Shown: in pieces, positions 22,367-33,700 of the stretch
Layout of the letters: each line of letters opens with the position of its first letter
Numbering within the stretch: the stretch's first letter is position 1
From: Anthopleura xanthogrammica
Taxonomy: Eukaryota > Cnidaria > Anthozoa > Actiniaria > Actiniidae
Direction: 5' to 3'
NCBI GenBank assembly: GCA_964019055.1
Contig: OZ025209.1
Location: 10,510,661-10,574,660, forward strand
DNA length: 64,000 nucleotides
Program-made: the position numbers and the translations under genes
Notes under the pieces: model-generated
Databases searched by the model: none
Told to the model about the DNA's origin: nothing
The model's input: the letters and a program-made list of their open reading frames with translations, nothing else

Positions 22367-25300
22367 CAACAACATGGAGTCGTTTTGGAAGTTTTCTCCG
22401 TTCTGTTGCCCATTCTCAATTATTCACCAGCAGTCTCAGGCCTATATCAACATCACTAGTAACCCAGAGAGCTAGTGATTCAAAAGGGTCGTTTTTTAAT
22501 CGTTTCTTGGGGTCTCAAACGATTGAAAGAGCCACTGATGCTCATTCAAAGATGTTGACAGAGAAGGAGACGTTGTATGAATTGGACAGTAAGTCAGTCT
22601 TTATTTATAATTTTGTTAATTTTATGTCGAAGAAAATTATATTATACTAGGCTCTCTTACTTGTTTCTAAAATTTGTGCTTCGAATTATTTCTGAAACAA
22701 ATTCTTAATAAATATACAAAATGTCACATGACATATAATATAAGGAAAAAAATGTTATACTCTGTTCTTCTGTTTTTATTCTTTATGGATACTGATTTAT
22801 TGTATTTAATCTTATTCCTATTCTTTATTAAAAGGGCTTTCCGTCCTATGAGTTAAGCATAAATTTCTTTATGTAAATGAACTTAAGCTTACAGTAAAAC
22901 AATTTTTTATTTTGCAGCTCAGCACATCAAACCAGAATGCATTGAAGATTATATCGCATTAGTGTAAGTTAATATAAATTTTAATCATCACTAAAGCTAG
23001 TTTGCAATTTCCAAAAACTTAATGATCCTTGATAATGATGATGATAAAACGGTTTATAAGAAATATGGATCTCTTGGGTGGATATGAGCTACCCAGTGTA
23101 AACAAAGGTCATATTCATCTATGTCATATCACCAACTACTGATTGCCAACCTTAGGGACCCTTACACCGTGTAAGAAAAGGAAAGTCCTAAGAACAGAAT
23201 ATAATACACGAAATTGTCATACAGCTACTGGCAGGAGGTACGGTGGGTCTGCAGTGATAGGAACCTAGAACTGCGTGCTAGAATTTGGGTCCCAAGCATT
23301 GTTTATTAATTTATTTGTACCAATATTTTAACAGCTATAATCCTGGACAAAACTGTTGGGATTCTTCCAGTGTTTACATTTTTTGGGTTGAAACGATACT
23401 CTATCCTTACACTGACTTTTAGGCCAAAACCTCCCCTCCCCTCCTCAGACAATGTTGTGTCCTAATAGTCAAGTCACCACCAAACCTTTCAAAGCAACAT
23501 TGGATAGGGGGAGAGGGGGAGTTTTGGAGCATTTTGCCAAATTTTACATTTGGTAGTCCAAAAAGTGAAAAGAGTCCCAAAAGGTTTTGCCCAAGAAAAT
23601 TAAATTGTAGCCTCCTCGTACTGTTAACTACAAGAAAAGGCCTGAACATGAATCATACAATTCCCAAATATGTGTTAAAAATGCATGATTTCTTTGACAT
23701 TTTTAATCCATTTTGTTATGATAAATTTTTATTAATGCGATGCGCATGCAACCTTATTTATGTTATGCTTGGGAATATTTCAGTCTTATTATTTGGGGTG
23801 AGAAAATAAAATAAATTAATACTTGACAGGAAGAGAATTTCTAAGTTGAATTTGAAATGTTTAGGAGTGACACTCTTCCAAGAATCAGCAAGGATCCTAA
23901 CTTCCCAGGTGCACTTGTTGGTAGCTGGACCACAATGTTTGGAAAACTAGATCAAGCCAGTAAGTATGTAAGCATGCTCTTAGCTTAGTTTACCAGCTAC
24001 TCGTGGAATATCTATAACATCATGTGATAATTCTAGAGCAGCGTTTTGATATCTCTCGGTTTACTGCAACTTCAATAACTTCCAGATGTGGATTTTTGGC
24101 TGCTCTCAATCAAAATTCAGACCATTGTGAATTTGATGGATGGAAAGTGAAGCAACAATAACAACAACAACAACAACAACAACCAAAAAATAGGGTTGAA
24201 TCCATTTGTCTACAAAAAAATGAAAAATAATAAGGAAAAAATATTTGGCCTCCTTCCCTCCCCCCCCCCCCCCCCCCCCCTACTCCTCACCAATAGAAAA
24301 AGATAATTTGACTATGGCTTATAATAAAATATTCTATTCAACAGTACATCTATGGATGTTCACTGGTGGCTATGCATCTGTGGTGGAAGCAAAACAGTAC
24401 ATCAGAGAAAATCCGGTAAAGTCAATGATTTATCTAGTCTCCTTTGCAGCAGTCAATGATTTAATTATCTAGTCTCCTTAAAGTCACTCCCCACTAATGG
24501 CTGCTTACTACAGCCAGGCATTCTTTTCCAATTGTTTGATTTAAGCCAATCAGGAGACAGGCCTGTGACAGGCCGTCCTGTTGATTTCTCACCAAATATA
24601 ATAAACAATGAACCTGCAGCTTTTGTCTAACGTTCAAAACAATGAATGAAACTCCTTTTGTTTTTTATCTGGCGCGCTTCAGTTCTAGATTTCAGAACTA
24701 GAGCCGTGATTGGGTAAGCTGTTGGAAAGGAATGTCTGGCTGTAGTAAGCAGCCGTTAGTGGGGAGGGATTTTGAGACCAACACTAAGAACAGCTGCAAA
24801 GGAACCTATGATTTATCAGACTCATGAACAATTAATGAGCAAAAAACAGTAATAAATCATAAACAGTGCTCAGCAACTTTTGAGAAATAGTGTGTACATG
24901 ATTTATTGATTCATTAGCTTTTCTTGAAATAAGTACTTTTCAAGCTGCTTTTTATTTCATTTTTATTGCTTTTTACTTATTTTTCAGGAATATTTGAAAT
25001 TTGCCAGAGAAAGACGTCACATGATGTATGACCGTGAAAACCAGCTTTTACATGAATTCCATTTCTGGGGGGAGCCTGTGCCACGAGTTGATCCACATAT
25101 CTATGAGCTAAGAACCTACCATCTCAAGGTTCGTACGATATCATTGACAATTATGCAGCTTACAGTAGTGGTACCTATATTAAACCTACCCCTTATTAAC
25201 CCTTTGACTCCTACGATGCCCGAAACCACCGTTAAAAATGGATCTTAAATGAAAAATTCCAGCTTCAACAATTTTGATCCAGTTGAACTAGTAAATACCA

Positions 25301-28300
25301 GTCTAAAATTTTCACTAGGAAACAGAACAACTTTTAAAATCAAAAATCCTGCAGAAATGTCCAAAATTATAATGAAAAGAACTTTAAACATTTTTGGAAA
25401 ACCAAAAACCACTGTTTTTGATGTCATTCCCCAAAGCCAAAAATCATGCTTTTTCATCACATAGTTTTTTCTCCAATTTTTATTTCTACTCAGAAAATAC
25501 CCTTACACAGTATAGTTTGGACCTACATGTAGTACTTGGCTCTTAGTGCTTTTTTCCCCATCGATTCCTTCTACACGGCGAGCGATGGCCATTTTCTTCG
25601 ACCCATTTCATCGCTTATCGATACATTGCCAGTAAACACCATCCTTCATTTACATAAAACACTGACAGTGTCAATCTAAACTCCAAATATGGTTTTGCTA
25701 GGGCTAGCAGAACGTTTAGGTCCAGAAAAACACTGAAAAACCTCAAAAATCTTCAGGAGTCAAAGGGTTAATAGTGTATGCACACAAGCTCCATTCTTAT
25801 AACTCAGATTAACATCCTTCCTGTCAGTTATAACTGACATTAGGGAAGATGGTTGTCAGGTTACACACATTTTCGAAATTTCTTGGCCAACACAGCCCCA
25901 GGGTTTTAGGTTAAATCTTTCATTTAAATAATGGTTGGATATTATTCCAAAAAAATAGTAAATCATTCTAAATCATAACTTACTGTACAATCATTTTGTT
26001 GTTTCTGTGTGCAGCCTGGAACATTAATTGAATGGGGAAACAACTGGTAAGCATTCAAATTTAGCTTTTTCTGCGTTCTGTTCAGTATTCTATAGTACAA
26101 CAAATACAGGAACCAACAAGAGACTGGAGTGAGTTTTGAATTTTAAAAGACAAAAAAAATGGCATCATTCTGAAAAAGCATTTCTGATTAGCAAGACTGG
26201 GACTTGAACATGTTTCAATGAAAAGAAACAGAATTACAGCCTTTCTAGCTAACTGACTTGTTTAGCCTTATGGTTATTTCAGTTAGCATGTACTAAATTA
26301 AGTTCTTTAATTAATTTATGTTAATTACTTTGTACAAAAATAGTACTAAATAAATCATTGTCATTGTCATTGTCAAAAATGTACAGAAAATGACTGTATG
26401 GTTAGGGGCATGCTTGAGAATGAAGCTTTCTCAAATGACAAATCTTTTTGCCAATTAAAATTAAAATTCAAAAGTCACTGCATTTTTTTGCTTGTTTCTA
26501 AATTGGCCAATAGCAGAAAATATATGGCAAGGACAAGCTATGGTCAAGTGTATCTTGCTGCTTTCTCCATCACGGAATATACTTGAATTTTGTAATGTGT
26601 GTCCTGGGACCCATGTGACTGAGCACTTTGGGGTCCCCAACATATTTCGTTGGATTCTAGATTGTGTTCTTTCTAAGCAATTTATTCTGTGAGTTAGGTG
26701 CCTGGACTTATGTTAATAGGGCTAGGCTCACCCTGGAGGTTGTTCCACCTGATTTAATAAAACTGAATCAGATTTATTGTTTGATTGATTTTAGCAGGGT
26801 GCCTGTATAGCAAATGTTAACTTTTTCTCAGTAGAAGTTGCATTTTATGTCAATTTGCTGATTTACTGTGTATCATTTGCTGTCAGGGGTCGTGCTATCA
26901 AGCTGAGGCAAGAGGATAATGAAGCAGTAGGTGGATTTTTTTCACAAATTGGTGAACTCTACTTGGTACATCATATTTGGGGTAAGTATTCAGACACTTA
27001 TGATGATTATGATGATGGTGGTTGATGATGAGAGTGATGATGGTGGTTGATGATAACAGTGATGATGGTGGTTGATGATGATGACAGTGATGGTGGTGGT
27101 TGATGATGACAGTGATGATGGTGGTTGATGATGATGAGAGTGATGGTGGTGGTTGATGATGACAGTGATGATGGTGGTTGATGATAACAGTGATGATGGT
27201 GGTTGATGATGATGACAGTGATGATGGTGGTTGATGATGATGACAGTTATGATGGTGGTTAATGATGATGACAGTTATGATGGTGGTTGATGATGACAGT
27301 GGTTGATGATAACAGTGATGATTGGTTGATGATAGTGGTTGATGATGACAGTGATGATTGGTTGATGATAGTGGTTGATGATGACAGTGATGGTGGTTGA
27401 TGATGATGGTGGTTGATGATGATGACAGTGATGATGGTGGTTGATGATGACAGTGATGATGGCGGTTGATGATGATGACAGTGATGATGGCGGTTGATGA
27501 TGATGACAGTGATGATGGTGGTTGATGATGATGACAGTGATGATGGTGGTTGATGATGACAGTGATGATGGCGGTTGATGATGATGACAGTGATGATGGT
27601 GGTTGATGATGATGACAGTGATGATGGTGGTTGATGATGACAGTGATGATGGTGGTTGATGATGATGACACTGATGATGGTGGTTGATGATGACACTGAT
27701 GATGGTGGTTGATGATGACAGTGATGATGGTGGTTGATGATGACAGTGATGATGGTGGTTGATGATGGTGGTTGATGATGACAGTGATAGTGGTCAATAC
27801 CTATGACAGTGATAGTGGTCAATACCTATGACAGTGATAGTGGTCAATACCTATGACAGTGATAGTGGTCAATACCTATGATAGTGATAGTGGTCAATAC
27901 CTATGACAGTGATAGTGGTCAATACCTGTGACAGTGATAGTGGTCAATACCTATGACAGTGATAGTGGTCAATACCTATGACAGTGATAGTGGTCAATAC
28001 CTATGACAGTGATAGTGGTCAATACTTATGACAGTGATAGTGGTCAATACCTGTGACAGTGATAGTGGTCAATACCTATGACAGTGATAGTGGTCAATAC
28101 CTGTGACAGTGATAGTGGTCAATACCTATGACAGTGATAGTGGTCAATACCTATGACAGTGATAGTGGTCAATACCTGTGACAGTGATAGTGGTCAATAC
28201 CTATGACAGTGATAGTGGTCAATACCTATGACAGTGATAGTGGTCAATACCTGTGACAGTGATAGTGGTCAATACCTATGACAGTGATAGTGGTCAATAC

Positions 28301-29166
28301 CTGTGTCAGTGATAGTGGTCAATACCTGTGACAGTGATAGTGGTCAATACCTATGACAGTGATAGTGGTCAATACCTATGACAGTGATAGTGGTCAATAC
28401 CTATGACAGCGATAGTGGTCAATACCTGTGTCAGTGATAGTGGTTGATAAAAGTAGTGATGATGATACATGATGATCATGATACAACGATGATGGTAATA
28501 CGTGATGATGATGATGATGATGTATTACACTTTCGTTTTAGTCAGTAGCTCGCGCACGTGTATTTGTCTCGCTCTATTCTTAGCGCGCGCATATTGTCGT
28601 TTGTACATTTGAATCCTCGCATGTAAATAAAGTAGATCATTCATGCCCTGAAGACGGACGCTAAGTCCGAAAGCTTGGCTACAATAAAGTCAATTTTATC
28701 ATACGTGGTAGTAGCAAAATTTATAATGATGATCATGATGTTGGTAGTGATAATCTGATGACAGTGTTAATACATACATGATAATAATGATGATACTGAT
28801 ATTCCAAGGGTCATACATTAAATAAACTATTTTGTTGGACTTGGATGGGCCTCTAATCCTGTCGATCTGAACTCACATATACAGCATTCATAGAGGAATT
28901 ACGAATGCTAAAATAACTTTAAAAACTTCTTCTTTAGCCTACAAAGATCTTGTGTCAAGAAAGGAGATAAGAGTGAATCTTTGGAATAATCCAGGATGGG
29001 ATGACTGTGTTGCCAATACAGGTATTGATCTCTCTCTTTTTAACCCACTTCTCAGTATTTCGATTATTTCTTGTTTAACCTTATTTCTCTCTTTTATCTA
29101 GTACCCCTCATCAGAAAAATGGAGTCCAAAGTGATGGTGCCCATGCCTTTTTCACCCACCAAGTGA
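22360..29166 (+). CDS. NIPSNAP: NIPSNAP family mitochondrial protein (complete)
   Basis: Nine exons: 22360-22588, 22918-22963, 23865-23959, 24345-24415, 24988-25128, 26015-26046, 26887-26981, 28938-29021, 29102-29166. They sum to 858 bases, or 285 residues, matching the usual family length (human NIPSNAP1 has 284). Residues 1-39 hold Arg and Ser but no acidic residue, a good mitochondrial presequence. Family hallmarks follow: [61 protein letters not shown] and the C-terminal [22 protein letters not shown] proteins are matrix or outer-membrane-exposed mitochondrial proteins; vertebrate members flag damaged mitochondria for mitophagy. The donor after exon 5 (GTTCGT) is weak but forced by frame. 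A MITE and large minisatellites occupy the introns. Confidence 0.93.
24161..24183 (+). repeat. (ACA)n microsatellite
   Basis: Short run in NIPSNAP intron 3, followed by a poly-C run at 24258-24280 in the same intron. Confidence 0.8.
24472..24780. mobile_element. MITE in NIPSNAP intron 4
   Basis: Arms of about 65 bp are inverted copies sharing CCCCACTAA, GGCTGCTTACTACAGCCA and TTTCCAA. The centre is unrelated and non-coding. Confidence 0.75.
27000..27780 (+). repeat. GATGATGGTGGTT-type minisatellite
   Basis: Units of roughly 25-30 bp built from GATGATGACAGTGATGATGG and GGTTGATGATG, with length and base variants, in the long seventh NIPSNAP intron. The reverse strand is open as a His/Ser/Ile-rich frame that is only a product of the repeat. 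Confidence 0.9.
27779..28445 (+). repeat. 25-bp minisatellite, about 26 copies
   Basis: Highly regular 25-bp unit containing GTGATAGTGGTCAATACC, directly abutting the previous minisatellite and sharing its ACAGTGAT word. Copies differ mainly at one site (CTATG or CTGTG), giving a countable variant map. Confidence 0.95.
28540..28715 (+). mobile_element. Retroelement 3'-end-like fragment
   Basis: CCTGAAGACGGACGC, then AAGTCCGAAAGC and CAATAAAGTC form a small hairpin flanked by conserved-looking purine words, as at the ends of Penelope-like or related retroelements. There is no coding part. The assignment is tentative. Confidence 0.3.
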
Positions 29167-29232
29167 TTCTTATTAACCCTTCGTACTTGTATATACCTAC
29201 AGTCAGTAACTGTTCTCAACTTAATTTCCAGA

Positions 29233-29268
29233 AATAAAGGATGAAATTACTTTGGAAAATAAATAAAA
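29233..29268 (+). terminator. NIPSNAP polyadenylation signals
   Basis: AATAAA at 29233 and overlapping AATAAATAAA around 29259, 70-100 bases after the stop codon. Confidence 0.6.
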
Positions 29269-29695
29269 AAATTGTAGTTAATATTAACAAAAGACTTCTG
29301 TCATTCAAGATCATAAAATGACAAAATTCAAATTCATAGCTGTACTATGTCTTGCAGCTAGCTTATTTAAATTTGTAATACAACTTACTATGAAATAGCA
29401 CATCTCGCCAATGTACAGAATAGTCTCCTTCACAATTTGCAGCCGTGCCTCATCAAAGCAAGACAAATGGTGAGCTTGAAACAAAAGAGACATGAATAAT
29501 TGTCCAAGGTAATAAAAAAGGTCTCTATCATTGCAAGGTCACCTCATGTCTCGCTTTGATGTACATGTAAAGGCATGGCTACCTTTCAAAATAGCACAGG
29601 GAACAGTGAAAGGGGCTATTGTGAGATTGCTGTACTAGCTGTCATGAACGTCCAATCAAGATGCAGCCTCTGATACAGTAGTGGCATAGCACACA

Positions 29696-29696
<1 letters not shown>

Positions 29697-29728
<32 letters not shown>

Positions 29729-30270
29729 TTTATTTCAAAGCATCTAACTAGGTCTCGATGCTTTAACAATATAACAATAAAAATAATATAGACAAATAAT
29801 AAAAAAAATAAAACGATAAAAACATATATATATAAATATTAACGCGTATACACCGAATCGGAATACGGCGACCAATCCGTGCAACCACCACTCCGGACCG
29901 ACCAGCCCCCCACACACGCGAAAACGCTTTTAAGCTTCCACGTGAACACGAGGCCGGACAGTCAGGAACAACAGCCACCCAAACCAGCCGCCACATCCCG
30001 ATTCGGTGTATTAAATCAGAAAACAAATCAGTCAAAACGGAAATTAGTATCTAAAATGTAAAAAGTAATAATATAATAAATCACGATATGTGCAAAGTAG
30101 TCATTAAATTAGTTTATAGGAATAGAACGGTTCATAGGAATAGCTTCGTGATGGAAAAATAGAAATTAAGAAGCTAATTATATTCATAACAAATAATATT
30201 GTTTAAAAAGGAGTGTCTTTAGGCCGGTTTTAAAAGTTTGATAACATTCGGCACCACGAAGCGACAACGG
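29697..30270 (-). mobile_element. Probable LINE 3' end, decayed
   Basis: The minus strand around 30190-30260 encodes a broken stretch resembling the C-terminus of non-LTR reverse transcriptases (LRGAECYQTFKTGLKTLLF). The element end is marked by the (AAT)n tail at 29697-29728. Confidence 0.35.
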
Positions 30271-30725
30271 TAGAAATCAAGAAATCATCCAAGTACACTA
30301 CATAATGTAACCCTCTTTTTTCAGCAGTTTATTTTCGATTGGTAAACAAAACTTATACAAATCTCCCTTTTTCCTCCTCAAACATGCAGTCTCTTTTTTG
30401 GTTTTCCCTTGAGTGTTATGTCTTTATTTCCTGGTAATGCTAGAAAATATATTATCAATGATTTTTTCCAAAACGTTACTAGCTCCTGCACAATACGTTT
30501 TCCATGTTATTGACAACTAAAGCTTATCTTTGTTATGGTGATTGTCTGTCAACTTTGGTAAAATCTTAACCTGTTAACTAGTTGTCACTGATTCACTTCT
30601 GATCAACACGAAATCATCCATTTTGTGTGATGAACCTCCTTATCAGATGTCTACAACGAAGTAGTTTTAGTACTTGTAATAGAAACAGAAACCCAGAGAA
30701 AAAGTTAGTACTCTTTCCTGTTGTC

Positions 30726-33700
30726 CTATTTCCAAACTCTTAGTCTTCTTTGGTGACCCTGTGTAAAACAAAAAAGTAGAAATTTTCATTCACATTTCTG
30801 AAGTAAAATAAATTACTAGACAATAGTCCCCTTCACAGTGGGAAGAATAGTGACCTTGAATGATTGAGACTTTTTTTAACACCTTGGACAATAAATATTC
30901 AAATGTCTCTATCATTACAAGCTCACCATTCGTCTCGCTTCGATTGCACAGGCACAGCTACCTTTCAAGATGGTGCGGGGAACTGTGAAAGGGACTATTA
31001 CAATTGACACCAATACCATGGATTGTCTAGGAAAGTAGTAGTCAATCAATTGGCACAAGAAAATATGCAAGGGGTTCTGGTACAAGTTTGTAGTAATGAC
31101 AGCACATTAGAGGGCACATTGCACCTAGTTAGCAAAGGATTTTAAAATGGCCTGTATGTACAGTACATGCTGTAGAGCCTGTGGATTCACATCAACTCCA
31201 GGATAGCATAATAAACTAGCTGTTCTACTGATAGCAATGTCATTTACTTCTTATCTGAGTTTTCAACAATATCAATCTTCAGCTTGTGAGTAAAACAGTT
31301 TGTATACCTTAAATGGCTTGATTTCTGACTTGATGCCCATATTTGTAGCTATTTCTTGTACAAACTCCATCTCCTTTTCTGTTAGAGTTGATGGAAGAAC
31401 CATTTCTTTCATGCTTTCATCTTCCTTAAAATCACTTTTAAAAGAAAACAGAAAGGACCAATTAATGAAAAATGCCATGCAATTTCTTTGTCAAGGTTTT
31501 TCCTTGAATACTGGGAAATTTCTATCCCACTTTTTTCCCAACAAAGAAACTGAAAAGTTCTTTTGCAATTACCCAATATACTGTGTGGCTATGAGTAGCT
31601 AGATTACAGACACCTGGTTTTACCTAAGTTTCTTGGACATCATCTGCTTGACATCTTCCGATATGTCATGCAGTTTTGTATCCTTGTCTTTATGCTCTGT
31701 CATGGAAACAAAATATTCTGATTAATTTGGTATTAACAATTGACAATTCACAAGAGATACTATTAATGCTAGGGTTACTATACTAGGGTTACTATACTAG
31801 GGTTACTATACTAGCCGGGTTACTATACTAGCCGGGTTACTATACTAGCCGGGTTACTATACTAGGGTTACTATACTAGCTGGGTTACTATACTAGGGTT
31901 ACTATACTAGCCGGGTTACTATACTAGGGTTACTATACTAGCCGGGTTACTATACTAGCCGGGTTACTATACTAGCCGGGTTACTATACTAGGGTTACTA
32001 TACTAGCCAAGGGTTACTATACTAGCCGGGTTACTATACTAGCCAAAGGTTACTATACTAGGGTTACTATTACTAGTTGCAAATGGCAGAACTTGAACCT
32101 ATTATTATGATGCAAACTCAAGTCAGAGTGATAGTGGACTCTGGTCTGTTAATTTAAAGGTATATGTACACGCATTACCTTGGCCATTGGATGCAACATC
32201 TAGATAATCCCGCATAGCATCACGGCATCGTTCTTTTTCCATAACCCTAAACTTCTCTACATTCCTGCAATAAATAAAATAACCAACCTTTTTTTTTCAA
32301 TTGATTTTTGTGTCAAGTAGTTCTAGGGCTTTGGCACTAAATGGTGACCCCTTTTCACTCACACACACACACACACACACACACTACTGCTACATTCAAT
32401 GTTCCATGAAGGATTACATGACACTCAACTCACATGTTGGATGGAAAGAAAGAAAGGTGGGAAAATGGAAGGAAGGATTAGGGGAAGTCGGGGCCAGGAA
32501 GGCGAGATACAGTACGTTCATTATTCTCAAAGTCTTCCAATCCCTTGGTTTTAACTTTTATTCCTCTGCATTTGCAGAGAGGGCATCAAGGGATGTACAG
32601 CTGAATATTAAGAAGAAATTACTTCTGCGGCAACATGTTCTTACTTGTTTAGTTCAATCATTCCAAGTTTGATGTCTTTGTTATTTGGTTGACGTTGTAA
32701 AGCTTTTACAAAGTATTCTCTTGCTCTGTCAAACTCACTCTCCTTCATAAATGCCTGTACAGAAAATATGAAACAAATACTGTAAATAGATTTTATGTGG
32801 TACTGATATTCTGATAAATTGATCAACAACTCTTAATGAATTAGTCAGTCAGTCAGTGCAGTCAGTCAGTCAGTGCAGTCAGTCAGTGCAGTCAGTCAGT
32901 GCAGTCAGTCAGTGCAGTCAGTCAGTGCAGTCAGTGCAGTCAGTCAGTGCAGTCAGTCAGTGCAGTCAGTCAATGCAGTCAGTCAGTGCAGTCATTTTAG
33001 CATATATTCAAATTGCTACCCCTCCCTCCCTGAACACCCTCAGTGCAGTCAGTGCAGTCAGTGCAGTCAGTGCAGTCAGTGCAGTCAGTGCAGTCAGTGC
33101 AGTCAGTGCAGTCAGTCAGTCATTTTAGCATATATTCAAATTTCTACCCCTCCCTCCATGAACACCCTCAGTGCAGTCAGTGCAGTCAGTGCAGTCAGTG
33201 CAGTCAGTCAGTCATTTTAGCATATATTCAAATTTCTACCCCTCCCTCCATGAACACACTCTTATCATATTACTTACTTTCCCCATCCTGAATAATGCTT
33301 TTACATTTTTGGGGTCAATGTAAAGTACCTTTAATTAATCAATATATTGAAAATAAATAACTGTTAAAAAGACAAAAGGCTAACAAATAAGACAAAGGGA
33401 ATGTGGAGAGAAGAGGAGTTGAACAGTACTGAAAGGAAAGAGAAGGTAAAATTGACACGTCATAATAATTATCACATGCAATGTAAAAAAAGCAATATGC
33501 TGAGCTGAATGCTGACTTATACCTTTCTTGCATACTTGATAGCCCTGGCTGACTGTCCCAGCTCTAACGCACACTGTGCCATGTTGCTGTACAGTTTTAA
33601 TAATACTTGGTTCATTTGGTTTTCTTCTGTTTCATTCTGCAATGAGCAATCTTCCAGGTGTTTAATGGCCTGGTCATAAATTAAATAACGATTGTTAACC

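Larger units (their letters stand above)
29170..30725. other. Space between NIPSNAP and FKBP6 3' ends
   Basis: The two genes converge here. It holds an (AAT)n run (29697-29728) and a decayed LINE tail up to about 30270. The rest is AT-rich with nothing recognisable. Confidence 0.5.

Noticed and set aside
26898..27822. Minus-strand His/Ser/Ile-rich ORFs of 299 and 187 codons
   Set aside because: They come from the GATGATGG minisatellite; the strand is antisense to NIPSNAP and there is no domain.
27779..28445. CRISPR-like array of regular repeats
   Set aside because: Units are directly adjacent without unique spacers, and the genome is an animal one; it is a minisatellite.
32856..33291. Gln-Ser-Val-Ser-Ala-Val repeat ORFs
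   Set aside because: Three frames of the CAGTCAGTG array are all open; it is repeat sequence within an FKBP6 intron.
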